Source: a virus
Length of the DNA stretch: 40,103 bases
Reading direction: 5' to 3' (one strand)
IMG/VR virus record: IMGVR_UViG_3300049255_000166
Span: 1 to 40,103 of that record
The translations under genes were made by a program, and so were the position numbers. Positions 6,580 to 14,928 of the stretch are shown here, in pieces (within the stretch, counting starts at the first letter, position 1; each line of letters begins with the position of its first letter). The notes under the pieces were generated by a model. The model had not been told where the DNA came from. It ran no database searches and saw only the letters and a program-made list of their open reading frames with translations.

Positions 6580-7044
6580 TCAGCGGCGGAAGGCGGAGCA
6601 GAGGAAGTATTCGAGCCCGGGCGTCACCCGGTTGGCCGGCGTGGCAAGCCGCGGGACGAAACCGGATTGCTCGAGGCCGGCCGTGCTCACCTCGGAGCAG
6701 AACCACGAGTCCGGCGCGCGCCAGTCGCGATCGAAGGCGAAGGCGGCGATGGCGGTCATGTCGTAGGGCTTGCCGAGCTGCGCCTGGACGAAGGCGTAGT
6801 AGGCGCCGGCGATGGCCTCGGTCGTGACAAGCTCGACGCGCTCGAGCCGGGTGAACGGCGCATAGCCGGGCGGTCGGAGCTGCACGCCTGGTCGCGGGGC
6901 GCCGTCCTTCCCCGAGCGGGCGCCGAGGAGCCAGCCATCCGGCATGACGGTATCGACGTGGCTGCACCAGCCGCGCTCGAACACGCGGATAGCCCACGAC
7001 TGCCATCCGGCCTCGGTCGAGAACTGGAGGACGATGGCGGCCAT
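6580..7044 (-). CDS. Permuted papain-like (NlpC/P60, YiiX-type) peptidase or amidase
   Basis: 154 residues with the catalytic elements in permuted order. His29 in WCSHVDTVMPDGWLLGA comes first and Cys116 in DSWFCSEVS comes near the end, as in YiiX-like enzymes; ordinary NlpC/P60 has Cys first. The stretch QLGKPYDMTAIAAF before the Cys is typical of the family. These enzymes cut amide or ester bonds, in phages most often in peptidoglycan stem peptides. Its position directly upstream of the lysozyme suggests a lysis or entry role. This call rests on motif order, spacing and context. Confidence 0.75.
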   Translation of the reverse strand: MAAIVLQFSTEAGWQSWAIRVFERGWCSHVDTVMPDGWLLGARSGKDGAPRPGVQLRPPGYAPFTRLERVELVTTEAIAGAYYAFVQAQLGKPYDMTAIAAFAFDRDWRAPDSWFCSEVSTAGLEQSGFVPRLATPANRVTPGLEYFLCSAFRR

Positions 7045-7060
7045 GGTTGGTCCGGCTGTG

Positions 7061-7085
7061 GCAGTCGGCAGCGGGCAGTCGGCGC
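7061..7085. repeat. Direct repeat of GGCAGTCGGC in a gene junction
   Basis: TGGCAGTCGGCAGCGGGCAGTCGGC contains two copies of GGCAGTCGGC with a related CAG-CGG unit between them, in the 73-base gap between two late genes. Similar units recur at 23914-23950. See the finding on junction repeats. Confidence 0.55.
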
Positions 7086-7117
7086 GACGCGAAAGAGGGG
7101 AAAAGCCTCGGGAACCG

Positions 7118-7330
7118 CTACGGCTTGCTGCGCCGGCGGGTGGCGGTCTTCTTCCTGGCGGTGCCGGTCTTTTCCAACGGCTCGAGCACGTGTTCGGGAA
7201 ACATGCCGCCCTTCACCAGGCCGTCGCCGGGAAAGTAGTAGAGGCACTCGAAGGCGCCTTCCGGACCCAGCTTGCCGACCACCATGGCGGGGCCGCCGCT
7301 CTTCAGCCTGACCACGTCGCCAATCTTCAT
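7118..7330 (-). CDS. DUF2158/YodC-like small protein, 70 aa
   Basis: It begins MKIGDVVRLKSGGPAMVVGK, the hallmark opening of the DUF2158 (YodC-like) family of small SH3-like beta proteins. It continues with AFECLYYFPGDGL and ends in a basic tail RKKTATRRRSKP. Family members bind no known ligand and their function is not established. It lies between the fibre gene and the amidase in the late block. Family recognition is by the N-terminal motif. Confidence 0.75.
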   Translation of the reverse strand: MKIGDVVRLKSGGPAMVVGKLGPEGAFECLYYFPGDGLVKGGMFPEHVLEPLEKTGTARKKTATRRRSKP

Positions 7331-7418
7331 GGTGCACTGTCCCCGCGGGCGTCGCGCCGCCCCGCAGCGGACATTATGCGGCGGCCGGCGACCGGGCGGA
7401 TTGGGCGCGGGCGGAGCC

Positions 7419-8846
7419 TCAGAACTTGATGAGGACGTTGCAGACCAGGCTCGGCTGCAGGTTGTTGTGCGGGCCGCCGCCGCCCGTACCCGTGTCGGTT
7501 ATGCCCCCGAAGAAGGTCGAGGTGACATTGCCGGTGACCGTGCTCGAGTTGATCGTCAAGCCAGCATTCCCGACGGCACCGGACACGCCCGGCGCATTGC
7601 TGTTGCCGGTGGCGGCATTCGACACGTTGATGTTCAGCGCGGTCAGGTGGCCGTTGCTGAAGGTCGAGCTGACGTTGCCCGTTACATTGTGCGTATGGCT
7701 CGGCAGCTCGTTCACGCCGAGGGTGTGGGCTTCCTCGCCGAACTGCGCGCCGAGCGTATAGCCGGGCTGCGAGGCGATCAGGCCGCGGTCGCTGCCGCCC
7801 ATGTTGCCCTTGCCGACCTTGGCGACGTCGCGGCAGTCGGGGAGGTAGGCATTGTTGGCGTCAATGTCGCCGTGCGGCGCGTAATAGGCGGTGTGGGTGC
7901 CGGATTGGGTGCCGCTGGTGTTGATCGCGGCGCCGCCGGGCGTCGCGGCGAGCTGGAAGCTGACGCCGGCCACCGTGTTGACCGCGTAGTAGACCGTGCC
8001 CGCGGTGAGGCCGGTCGGTAGCGCGCCGGTGGTGCGGAGTTTTACCGGGTCGCCGTTCGAAACCGGATGGCCGGCCCAGGAGACGACGCCCGGCGAGGCG
8101 ATGGTGATGGTCGCGGTGCCGGTCGACACAATCGCGGCGTAAAGGCCGGGATAGGTCGCCTTGGCGAAGCTGGCGCCGTTGGCGAACAGCCAGCCATCGG
8201 GCGCGACGATCGCCGCCGTGTCGGCGTAGGTGCCGGGAGCCGGCGTCGCGGCGCCGCCCGAGTCGGAATAGCAGAGACCTTTCCACAGGCCGCTGCCGAG
8301 ATGCATGACGACCAGGGTGGCGCCGGCGCGGACATAGAGGTTCTGCGCCCACGGCGTGATGATGCCGGGAGCGCTCGACCCGTACTGGATTACCGGGTTC
8401 GACGCGAAATTGAGCTGCTTGCGCGCGCCGATCGGCGCCGAGGTGCCGAACGAGGTGATGGTGCCAGCACCGGTGATGGTGATGGTGTCGGCCGGCTCCG
8501 TGCCGAGGTCGGTGGTCGCCGCAGCGGCGATCGAGCCGGCGCCGCCGGAGATCGGCGTCCACACGTTCTGCACCGTGTCAAGGACGCCGAGGCCTTCCCA
8601 CACGGAGCCGTCATAGATGCGGACGACGGGATAGGCGGCGCTGGTCTGGTCAAGCCAGGCCACGCCCTGCACCGGGGCGCCGGCGCCGCCGCCGGCGGTC
8701 TGGCCGTAGTTGGTCGGCGCGGTGGCGCCGGCGTTCATCGCCGCGATCGAGGCGAGCGCGCCGTTGATGTCGCCAGCCATTGCCGCCGGCGAGGTGTTCG
8801 GAGGGTTGGACGAGATCGGGATCTGGAGCGGCGCTTGCGTGCTCAT
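7419..8846 (-). CDS. Tail fibre protein with phage tail-collar domain
   Basis: 475 residues. The N-terminus (SNPPNTSPAAMAGDIN) and following Gly/Ala/Thr-rich beta region look like a fibre shaft. The collar domain starts at APDGWLFANGASFAKATYPG and resumes at DNAYLPDCRDVAKVGKGNMG. The two halves are separated by an inserted beta region of about 75 residues containing LTAGTVYYAVNTVAGVSFQL. Near the end LPSHTHNVTG and PHNNLQPSLVCNVLIKF are classic for collar/microcystin-dependent proteins. It would sit at the tail end and contact the host surface. A second collar protein is encoded at 22808-23638. Confidence 0.85.
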   Translation of the reverse strand: MSTQAPLQIPISSNPPNTSPAAMAGDINGALASIAAMNAGATAPTNYGQTAGGGAGAPVQGVAWLDQTSAAYPVVRIYDGSVWEGLGVLDTVQNVWTPISGGAGSIAAAATTDLGTEPADTITITGAGTITSFGTSAPIGARKQLNFASNPVIQYGSSAPGIITPWAQNLYVRAGATLVVMHLGSGLWKGLCYSDSGGAATPAPGTYADTAAIVAPDGWLFANGASFAKATYPGLYAAIVSTGTATITIASPGVVSWAGHPVSNGDPVKLRTTGALPTGLTAGTVYYAVNTVAGVSFQLAATPGGAAINTSGTQSGTHTAYYAPHGDIDANNAYLPDCRDVAKVGKGNMGGSDRGLIASQPGYTLGAQFGEEAHTLGVNELPSHTHNVTGNVSSTFSNGHLTALNINVSNAATGNSNAPGVSGAVGNAGLTINSSTVTGNVTSTFFGGITDTGTGGGGPHNNLQPSLVCNVLIKF

Positions 8847-8893
8847 CTATGCCGTCCGGAAAAAGAGACGCGGGAGGGTTGGGAGGGGGTGCT

Positions 8894-9598
8894 TTACTGC
8901 GCGATGATCGGACCGAGCTGGGCGGTCGGCGTGTAGGGCACCTGGCTCTGAACTGGAAGGAAGCCGATGATCCAGGCGGCCCAGTTGGACCCGCTGCTCA
9001 GCGTCGGGGCGAAGGTCTTGGCCGCGGCGCCGGCGACGACCTGGCTGCCGCCGACGGCGACGTCGTTAATCGTACTGACTGCCCTCGCCGGCGGCGTGCT
9101 CCAGCCGTTCGTCGTATCCTGGGTAAAGGTGGCGCCGCTGTCGTAGGCGAGGCCGGCGACCATCGCCTCTCCCGCGGACGACGGCGTTCCCGAGGTGACG
9201 CTCGGGGACGAGCCGCTGCCGCCGGAAGCTCGCGCCGTGACGGCGGCGTCGAGAGGGCTCGACGCCGCGACGCCGGTGATCGACATCGCCGAGAGGGCAA
9301 TCCCGCCGATGCCCGTGGCATCGTAGGTGATGCTGTCTCTGGAGAAGGTGGGCGAGCCGGTGAGGCCCGTCGACAGGACGGAATAGAAGATCGACCCATA
9401 GCCGGCGACGGTCGAGATGAGAGTATAGCTATTGCCCTGGCTGTCGGTCACCGTATCCGAGGCGCCCGCCCCTGGGCAGGACGCCACGACGACGACCACC
9501 GCGCCGGCGGGCACGCTGACACCGCCGCCGAGGCCCATCCTGAGGCTACTACCGGTTCCTCCATTCGTTCCGGCCGTGCCGACGTTAGCGAAGGCCAT
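8894..9598 (-). CDS. Putative minor tail or fibre-associated beta protein
   Basis: 234 residues, almost entirely Gly/Ser/Thr/Ala/Val, with alternating polarity typical of a beta-sandwich (SVPAGAVVVVVASCPGAG, DSQGNSYTLISTVAGYGSIF, NWAAWIIGFLPVQ). No catalytic motif. It lies between two tail genes in the late block, so a virion surface or fibre role is likely by context. I recognise no named family. ATG 9598 follows a GGAGAG. Confidence 0.6.
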   Translation of the reverse strand: MAFANVGTAGTNGGTGSSLRMGLGGGVSVPAGAVVVVVASCPGAGASDTVTDSQGNSYTLISTVAGYGSIFYSVLSTGLTGSPTFSRDSITYDATGIGGIALSAMSITGVAASSPLDAAVTARASGGSGSSPSVTSGTPSSAGEAMVAGLAYDSGATFTQDTTNGWSTPPARAVSTINDVAVGGSQVVAGAAAKTFAPTLSSGSNWAAWIIGFLPVQSQVPYTPTAQLGPIIAQ

Positions 9599-9620
9599 GG
9601 TTCCGCTCTCCGCTTAGGCG

Positions 9621-11108
9621 TCAGTAGCCGATTGCCAGCACGTTGACGGTGCGCGCCACGCCGCTGCCGCCGTTCACGACCTGGATGGTCACCTGCGACC
9701 GGCTCAATCCGGTCACCAGCACCTGGTCGCCGGCCGAGGCGCCTACGATGGTGACCTGGAGGTGCGGGTTGGCTTGCCCGATGGGGCCGCCGTTGAACGC
9801 GGCCGCCGATCCGCCGTCCGGCGCGAAGGTGATCGTCGAGCCGCCGGCGGCGAGGCTGATATTGTAGTGGTCGCTGCGGGTCGGGACGTCGACCGTGAAC
9901 TTGAACGCCTCGAGGACGGCGATGGTGCTGGGGTCGCCGGAGGCGATCTGCATCCGCGCCTTGACGGCCCAGAGATTGTAGGTTGCCGGCGCGTACTTGA
10001 CCCAGGCGCCGTAATTGGTGCCGTCGGTCGAGATTGCGATCTCGGCCCAGGCCGAGATGAATTTGGTGTTGTTCGTCCCGAAGAAGTCGGTCGGGACGAA
10101 GAAGTCGGAGGGCGAGAACCAGTCGGCGCCGACCGCCTGTCCGGTGGCAAGCCAGGTGATCAGCACCTGGCAGGGCGCGAGCCGCCCGATGTTGACGACA
10201 TGCGAATTCGGGATCGTGTAGGTGCCGGAGCCGCCGGGACCGGTCTCTAGGAAGCCGCCGACGATCGACAGGCCCGGCGCGGTGACGACCGGCGGATGGA
10301 GCTGCGGCGCCGGCTGGACGGGCGGCGGCGGCGGCTCCCAGGCCTGCCGGATGACGATATTCGAGGCGAGCCCGCGCGGCCAGCCGACCGGGGGGTTGTC
10401 GGTCCGGACTGCGGCGATCGGCGCATTGCTGCGGCGGCCGTAGGGCTGCCAGGACGCTGGGAAGACATAGGGCCAGTCCGGCGGCTGCGCCGCCTGGACG
10501 ACGGTGGCGAGCACTGCCGGCGAGCGGCCGGTGCCGGCAAAGGGCGGGTTGTCGACCTCGACGGCGGTGAGCGCCGGGTTGAGCTTGTTCGGCGCCAGGC
10601 CCTGCGCCGCCCCGAAATAGGGCGAGGGGTCCGGCGGCTGCCACAGCGCGACCGCAGTGGTGCGGCGCGACACGCCGACCGGGCCGGCGCCGACCGGTGG
10701 CGGATCGACCTCGACGGCGGTGATCGACGGCGCCAGCCAGCGCGGCGCGAAGGCCTGCAGGCCGCCGGCAAAGACGGGCGGCCAGTCGGGCGGCTGCGCC
10801 AGGCCGACGACCTCGGCGAGGTTGCCGGCGGAACGGCCGGCGTGCTGGAAGGGCGGGTTGTCGACCTTGCTGCCGATGATCGATGCCGGCAGGCGCCGTG
10901 GCGAGGCGCCCTGGGAGCCGCCCTCGAGCGGGAACGGATCGGGTGGCGTCCAGGCGCCGACGACGCCGACCGCGGCCGGCGAGCGGCCGGCGTGGTTGGG
11001 CGGCGGCGGATCGATCTCGACGGCGAGCAGCGCCGCCGGCAGTTGCCGCGGCTGATAGGGCTGCAGCCCGCCGATGAAGGGAATGGGCGGCTGATAGAAG
11101 TGGCCCAT
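9621..11108 (-). CDS. Tail-region protein of five to six 50-residue Pro-rich repeats plus beta C-terminus
   Basis: 495 residues. Residues 1 to about 260 are successive units of roughly 50 residues with the pattern QPPDWPxVFxGGxQ, then PRxLxPxIxAVEVDNPPF, then GRSxAVL. Examples are QPPDWPPVFAGGLQAFAPRW and LNPALTAVEVDNPPFAGTGR. A Pro linker (PPPPPVQPAPQLHPP) leads to a beta-rich C-terminal half that ends VLVTGLSRSQVTIQVVNGGS and a final short strand. The same repeat builds the protein at 20654-22228. It lies directly downstream of the tail-tip gene, so a long tail appendage is plausible. I know no characterised family with this repeat. Confidence 0.75.
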   Translation of the reverse strand: MGHFYQPPIPFIGGLQPYQPRQLPAALLAVEIDPPPPNHAGRSPAAVGVVGAWTPPDPFPLEGGSQGASPRRLPASIIGSKVDNPPFQHAGRSAGNLAEVVGLAQPPDWPPVFAGGLQAFAPRWLAPSITAVEVDPPPVGAGPVGVSRRTTAVALWQPPDPSPYFGAAQGLAPNKLNPALTAVEVDNPPFAGTGRSPAVLATVVQAAQPPDWPYVFPASWQPYGRRSNAPIAAVRTDNPPVGWPRGLASNIVIRQAWEPPPPPVQPAPQLHPPVVTAPGLSIVGGFLETGPGGSGTYTIPNSHVVNIGRLAPCQVLITWLATGQAVGADWFSPSDFFVPTDFFGTNNTKFISAWAEIAISTDGTNYGAWVKYAPATYNLWAVKARMQIASGDPSTIAVLEAFKFTVDVPTRSDHYNISLAAGGSTITFAPDGGSAAAFNGGPIGQANPHLQVTIVGASAGDQVLVTGLSRSQVTIQVVNGGSGVARTVNVLAIGY

Positions 11109-11129
11109 GGGGCGTCGCGCTCCGCTGGG

Positions 11130-13442
11130 CTAGTGGGTCCCCGGCCAGCCTGCCGCCTGCTCGTCGTGGGTGGCGATGATGTTCTGGGTCAGGATCGAGC
11201 CGGTGATGGCGACGTCGGCGGGGTTGGCGCTGTAGACGGTGAGGCCGGCGACCGGCTGCGACCAGGCGGCGATCCAGTAGGTGCCGTCGCCCTGCGGCGC
11301 CGCCACCGGCGGGTGGGCGTAGCGGCCGATCGGCTGCGCCGTCGCCCAGCTCGCGCCCTGCCGGATTTCGTATTGCACGGCCCGGAAATCCGTCACCTCG
11401 TCCCACGAGAACATGGTGAGCGTGCCCTGGTAGGACGTGCGGAAGTTCTTCACGTCGGGGAGCGCCGAAGAGAGCGCCAGGCCCTGGATGGTGTATGTCG
11501 AAGCCGAGACGTCGGCGAGGGTCTGCTGGCCGCCCTCATAGACGTTGAAGCTGACCAGCTTGACGTAGATTTGGCTGCCGATGCGGTCCTGGGTGTAGGG
11601 GATGGCGAAGACGCCGCTGTCGACCCGGCCGAATTTCGCGCCGGCCGCATGCGGGCCGATTGAAGTGCCGTAGCAGCCGCGGGCAAGATAGCTGACCGCG
11701 TACTGGCCGGGCCCGGTCAGGGTGACGTCGCGATAGGCGATCAGCTCGCCGTCGACCCAGAGGAGGGTGTTGAGGGCGAGAAGGTCGGCCTGCGATCCCG
11801 GCAGGAGCTCGCCGGTCTCGTCCATCTGCACGCTGAGCACCGAGGTGGTGTCGATGGTGAGGCCGCTGGTCGCCGGGGTCGCGGTCGGCAGCGGCGCGGT
11901 GAGCACCCCCTTGCGACCGCCGCCGATGATGCGCGGGCTCTGCAGCGCGTAGCTCTGATTATCGGTCGAGGTGTAGACGTCGCAGCCGCCCCACTCGGCG
12001 CCGCCGGTCACCACCATGTAGACGTACAGGCCGCCGGCGAGAGCGTCGGGCGGCTCGAAGAAGAGCGGCACGTCGGCGTTGCCGGGCGGCACGTTGTAGT
12101 CGGGCACCGCGCCGGCATTGGCGTCGGTGTTGTAGACCGGAGCCTCGCCGGCGCCGTTGAGGTATTCCTCGGCGGTGATGGTCAGGCTGAAATCCTGGTT
12201 CTCCTGGATCTCGGTGATCCTGACCCATTGGCTCGCGAGGGCGAGGCCGGGATCGCTGATCGCGATCACGTCCATCGGCTCGAGGAGGATGAAGCGGCGG
12301 CCGACCGTGAACTGGAAGGCGCGGAGGATCTGCTCGCGGCCGAGCTGCAGCGCCGCGCTCTTCGCCGCGCAGGCGGCATGGCAGAAGAAATGGAGCTGCT
12401 TGGTGTCCTTCGGCTTGAGGCCCCAGTTGAGGATGTTGGCCTCGTTCTTGACCTCGTAGATGCTGGGGTTGTAGCTGTTGTTGCGGGCGAGATACTCGAT
12501 CTTGATCGAATTAGACTGGTCCTGGATGCGCTTGATCTTGCAGACCACCGGCGTCCGGTAGATCGAATTCCCGGACAGGATGAAATCGTCGTCGCCGAGC
12601 GAATAGAGCGGCTGCTGCGGCGGCGTGTAGCTGGCGCCGTTGGCGGCGAGCGCGGTGTCGCCGTAGGGCACGACCTTGAGCTGGCCGGCCGACCAGTAGG
12701 CGTCCGAATTGGTCGCCGTCATCAGGTCCTTGAGGAAGACGTTCGCCGCCTGCTGGCTGACGATCGCCGGCGAGATGACCAGGCCGGCGGCGAGGCAGTA
12801 CTGCCCGTAGGTGGTGAGGTCGCCGACCCAGGCGCTCGCGAAGCCGGCACCGTAATTGACGTTGGTCAGGTAGTCGTGCAGCACCTGGTCGGGCGCCGCG
12901 TCGGGCGCCCCGGAGACGGCGCTGCCGGTGCCGGCGAGAGGACCGGAGACCTCGTAGTTCATGTTGGGCACCTCTGGCGAGGTGCCGAGCGACATCGTGC
13001 CGGCGAGGTAGGCGATGCCGCGGTAGTTGGAATAGGGCGCGATCGACGAGAAAAGGCTGGTGATCAGGCTCCAGACCGTCTGCGCGTAGCTGCCGCCGAA
13101 CAGGCTGAGCGCCAGGGCGGCGATGGTGGTCTGGACCTTGTTCGACCAGACCTTGCCGATCGCCGAGACGACGCCCTCGCAGAGGCCGAGGACGACGCTG
13201 GCGGAATAGTTGTAGGTGCCCGAGTTGCCGGCCTTGCCGCCCGACAGCGCGCCACCCTTGCCGCCCGCGGTCGAGGCCTTCGCCGCCTTGAAATTCCCGT
13301 ACCAGAGAATGTTCGCCGCGAGCCTGGTCTGCCCCCAGAGGATCGGGATCGGCGTTCCCTGGATCGCCGTCTGGATGCGGAGCTGCGACGCTGGCCCGGT
13401 GCGCGTCGTCTTGCGCGCGGTGTTGCCGAAGAGGATGGCCAT
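11130..13442 (-). CDS. Tail tip / host-specificity protein (phage-tail_3, GTA g15-like position)
   Basis: 770 residues. It opens with SQLRIQTAIQGTPIPILWGQ, a typical start for baseplate-hub/tail-tip proteins. Residues about 55-200 include ASVVLGLCEGVVSAIGKVWS and YRGIAYLAGTMSLGTSPEVP. The later VGRRFILLEPMDVIAISDPG and ITEIQENQDFSLTITAEEYL match the phage-tail_3 region of GTA-like tail proteins. The C-terminus has a fibronectin-like strand pattern. It follows DUF2460, DUF2163 and NlpC/P60 genes in exactly the g12-g15 order of the Rhodobacter gene transfer agent. It forms the tip that contacts the cell. A strong GGAGG precedes ATG 13442. Confidence 0.85.
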   Translation of the reverse strand: MAILFGNTARKTTRTGPASQLRIQTAIQGTPIPILWGQTRLAANILWYGNFKAAKASTAGGKGGALSGGKAGNSGTYNYSASVVLGLCEGVVSAIGKVWSNKVQTTIAALALSLFGGSYAQTVWSLITSLFSSIAPYSNYRGIAYLAGTMSLGTSPEVPNMNYEVSGPLAGTGSAVSGAPDAAPDQVLHDYLTNVNYGAGFASAWVGDLTTYGQYCLAAGLVISPAIVSQQAANVFLKDLMTATNSDAYWSAGQLKVVPYGDTALAANGASYTPPQQPLYSLGDDDFILSGNSIYRTPVVCKIKRIQDQSNSIKIEYLARNNSYNPSIYEVKNEANILNWGLKPKDTKQLHFFCHAACAAKSAALQLGREQILRAFQFTVGRRFILLEPMDVIAISDPGLALASQWVRITEIQENQDFSLTITAEEYLNGAGEAPVYNTDANAGAVPDYNVPPGNADVPLFFEPPDALAGGLYVYMVVTGGAEWGGCDVYTSTDNQSYALQSPRIIGGGRKGVLTAPLPTATPATSGLTIDTTSVLSVQMDETGELLPGSQADLLALNTLLWVDGELIAYRDVTLTGPGQYAVSYLARGCYGTSIGPHAAGAKFGRVDSGVFAIPYTQDRIGSQIYVKLVSFNVYEGGQQTLADVSASTYTIQGLALSSALPDVKNFRTSYQGTLTMFSWDEVTDFRAVQYEIRQGASWATAQPIGRYAHPPVAAPQGDGTYWIAAWSQPVAGLTVYSANPADVAITGSILTQNIIATHDEQAAGWPGTH

Positions 13443-13458
13443 GCGTCCGCCTCCGCCA

Positions 13459-13944
13459 CTACGGCCACAGAGTGAAGAACCGACGCCCCTTCGCCGCCGC
13501 GAGTCTTCCGCCGTCGCCCTCGGCGAGGAGGATCTTCCGCTCGACCATGTCGCCGTGGGCGATCAGCGGCGGACCGGCGCCGCCGGCCCATCCGCCGGGG
13601 TCGACGATGACGCCGCCATGCGAATAGGTGCGGCCGAACTTGTAGAGGACGACATCGCCGACGCCGGGCACCTCGACCGGTGAAGCGTACCGCCGGATGA
13701 TCTGCTCGTAGACGCCGGCCTCGCTATGGAGGTGCGCCTCGGGCGAGTAGGCCGGTATCGCCGTCGGCGGGATCAGCCCGGCGTCCTCGTAGACGAGGAC
13801 GAAGAACGTGCAGTCGCCGCCGACGCCGCGCAGCCGCTGGCCGTGATAGTAGGGCAGGCCGATCCAGGCGCGGGCGAGCGCCGCGACGCGGGCGCGCTGA
13901 TCAGTGATCAGCGACCAGTGATCAGTGATCAGATGATCCCCCAT
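13459..13944 (-). CDS. Tail NlpC/P60 peptidase with repeat-derived N-terminus
   Basis: 161 residues. The catalytic Cys45 lies in RGVGGDCTFFVLVYEDAG and His109 in GRTYSHGGVIVD, the conventional NlpC/P60 order, as in lambda K-type and GTA g14 proteins. It cleaves peptidoglycan peptide bonds during DNA delivery and/or takes part in tail-tip assembly. Residues 3-16 (DHLITDHWSLITDQ) are translated from the short TGATCAGTGATCA repeats at 13899-13933. No other start codon lies between them and the domain, so the repeat supplies the start region. The ribosome site before ATG 13944 is weak. Confidence 0.85.
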   Translation of the reverse strand: MGDHLITDHWSLITDQRARVAALARAWIGLPYYHGQRLRGVGGDCTFFVLVYEDAGLIPPTAIPAYSPEAHLHSEAGVYEQIIRRYASPVEVPGVGDVVLYKFGRTYSHGGVIVDPGGWAGGAGPPLIAHGDMVERKILLAEGDGGRLAAAKGRRFFTLWP

Positions 13945-13987
13945 TCGGCACGCTTCTGATTACTGATTACTGATGACTGATCACTGA
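13899..13987. repeat. Imperfect short tandem repeats (TGATCAGTGATCA / TGATTACTGATTAC type)
   Basis: Units of 7-8 bases repeat in two blocks. 13899-13933 has GATCAGTGATCAGCGACCAG and further copies; about 13957-13987 has TGATTACTGATTACTGATGA and ACTGATCACTGA. The first block is translated as the N-terminus of the NlpC/P60 gene and the second spans the gap to the DUF2163 stop. See the finding on junction repeats. Confidence 0.75.
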
Positions 13988-13988
13988 C

Positions 13989-14921
13989 TCAGACCGCCGT
14001 CTCCGGACTCGGAATGTACGCCTGGCCACCATAGTTCTCGGCGTTGCCGAAGCTGGCGCAGCTGGCCTGCGTCTTGTCGCAGCCCGGGTACGCGGTGAAC
14101 GTATCGCCGATGGAAATCGCGAACGGCATCGGGCGGATCAGCGTGAAGCTCGCGACGAGGCCGTTATGCGAATAGGTCGTGACGTGCATGCGAAGGCCGG
14201 CATTGTTGCCGCTCGTCCAGAGGACCTGGCCGAGCTGGGCCGTGCCGGAGCCGCGGAGCTCGCCCGACAGCGTCGCCGCGAAGGCGTTGTTGGCGGCGCC
14301 GGCCGAGGTCACCGTGCCCGCGGTGCCGTAGCTCGCCTGGTTGAGGGTGCAGCCGGCGTCGAAGAGGCTATGGCGGCAGTGCTGCTGCCAGACGTTCCGC
14401 GGCATCGGGTTGTCGAGGAGAGCCATGTAGCTCTCGGCCGTGAGGTTGACCTCCTGGCGGTAGCAGTCGACCGCGGCGACGCGGCCGTAGAAGAGTTTTG
14501 ACAGCACATAGGACGGCACGAAGGGATAGACGCCGGCCGCCGGCCAGGCCGGCCAGTAGGCGCGGTCGACCTGGAAGGTGGCGCCCTCGAGGACGCCGGC
14601 AGCGACCGCCGCGAGCCAGGGCTGGCCGCCAATTTTCGCGGGATAGGGCGCGCCGCTGACCGGATCGACCGCCGACGGCTTGATCCGCACCTGCCAGGTG
14701 TCGACGTCGAGGCCGGTCTTCCAGTGCGCCTGGCTCTTGTTCGCGATCTCGTCGAAGAAGACGCCCGACGCGAGATAGAGCGTGCCGCCGGTGCTGACGT
14801 CGATCTGCGCCGTGGTGTAGGTCAGCACCTGCCCGGCGATCGTGGTGATGGTGTAGAGGTCGGCGTGGACGAAGACGCCGGTCAGGAGGAGCGTATCGAG
14901 GCCGGGCGGGAAGGGTTTCAT
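13989..14921 (-). CDS. DUF2163 tail protein (GTA g13-like)
   Basis: 310 residues. The C-terminal signature YPGCDKTQASCASFGNAENY, then GGQAYIPSPE, matches the Cys-containing C-terminus of the DUF2163/BR0599 family. An earlier MPRNVWQQHCRHSLFDAGCT is the other Cys-rich hallmark. The N-terminal beta region (GVFVHADLYTITTIAGQVLT) is also typical. The family belongs to the tail hub of GTA-like particles; the Cys residues may bind a metal or Fe-S cluster, as proposed for related tail-hub proteins. GAGGG precedes ATG 14921. Confidence 0.85.
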   Translation of the reverse strand: MKPFPPGLDTLLLTGVFVHADLYTITTIAGQVLTYTTAQIDVSTGGTLYLASGVFFDEIANKSQAHWKTGLDVDTWQVRIKPSAVDPVSGAPYPAKIGGQPWLAAVAAGVLEGATFQVDRAYWPAWPAAGVYPFVPSYVLSKLFYGRVAAVDCYRQEVNLTAESYMALLDNPMPRNVWQQHCRHSLFDAGCTLNQASYGTAGTVTSAGAANNAFAATLSGELRGSGTAQLGQVLWTSGNNAGLRMHVTTYSHNGLVASFTLIRPMPFAISIGDTFTAYPGCDKTQASCASFGNAENYGGQAYIPSPETAV

Positions 14922-14928
14922 CGCACCC

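Noticed and set aside
7419-8846. Diversity-generating retroelement acting on the collar fibre
   Set aside because: Collar proteins can be DGR targets, but no reverse transcriptase and no template repeat pair are visible in the window.
9448-11406. Minus-strand open frame of about 650 codons overlapping the repeat protein in another frame
   Set aside because: It encodes low-complexity Arg/Ala/Gly/His sequence and crosses into the tail-tip gene. The 9621-11108 frame has a clear start and ordered repeats.
13899-13987. CRISPR array
   Set aside because: The units are 7-8 bases and contiguous, with no 25-40 base spacers and no cas genes nearby.
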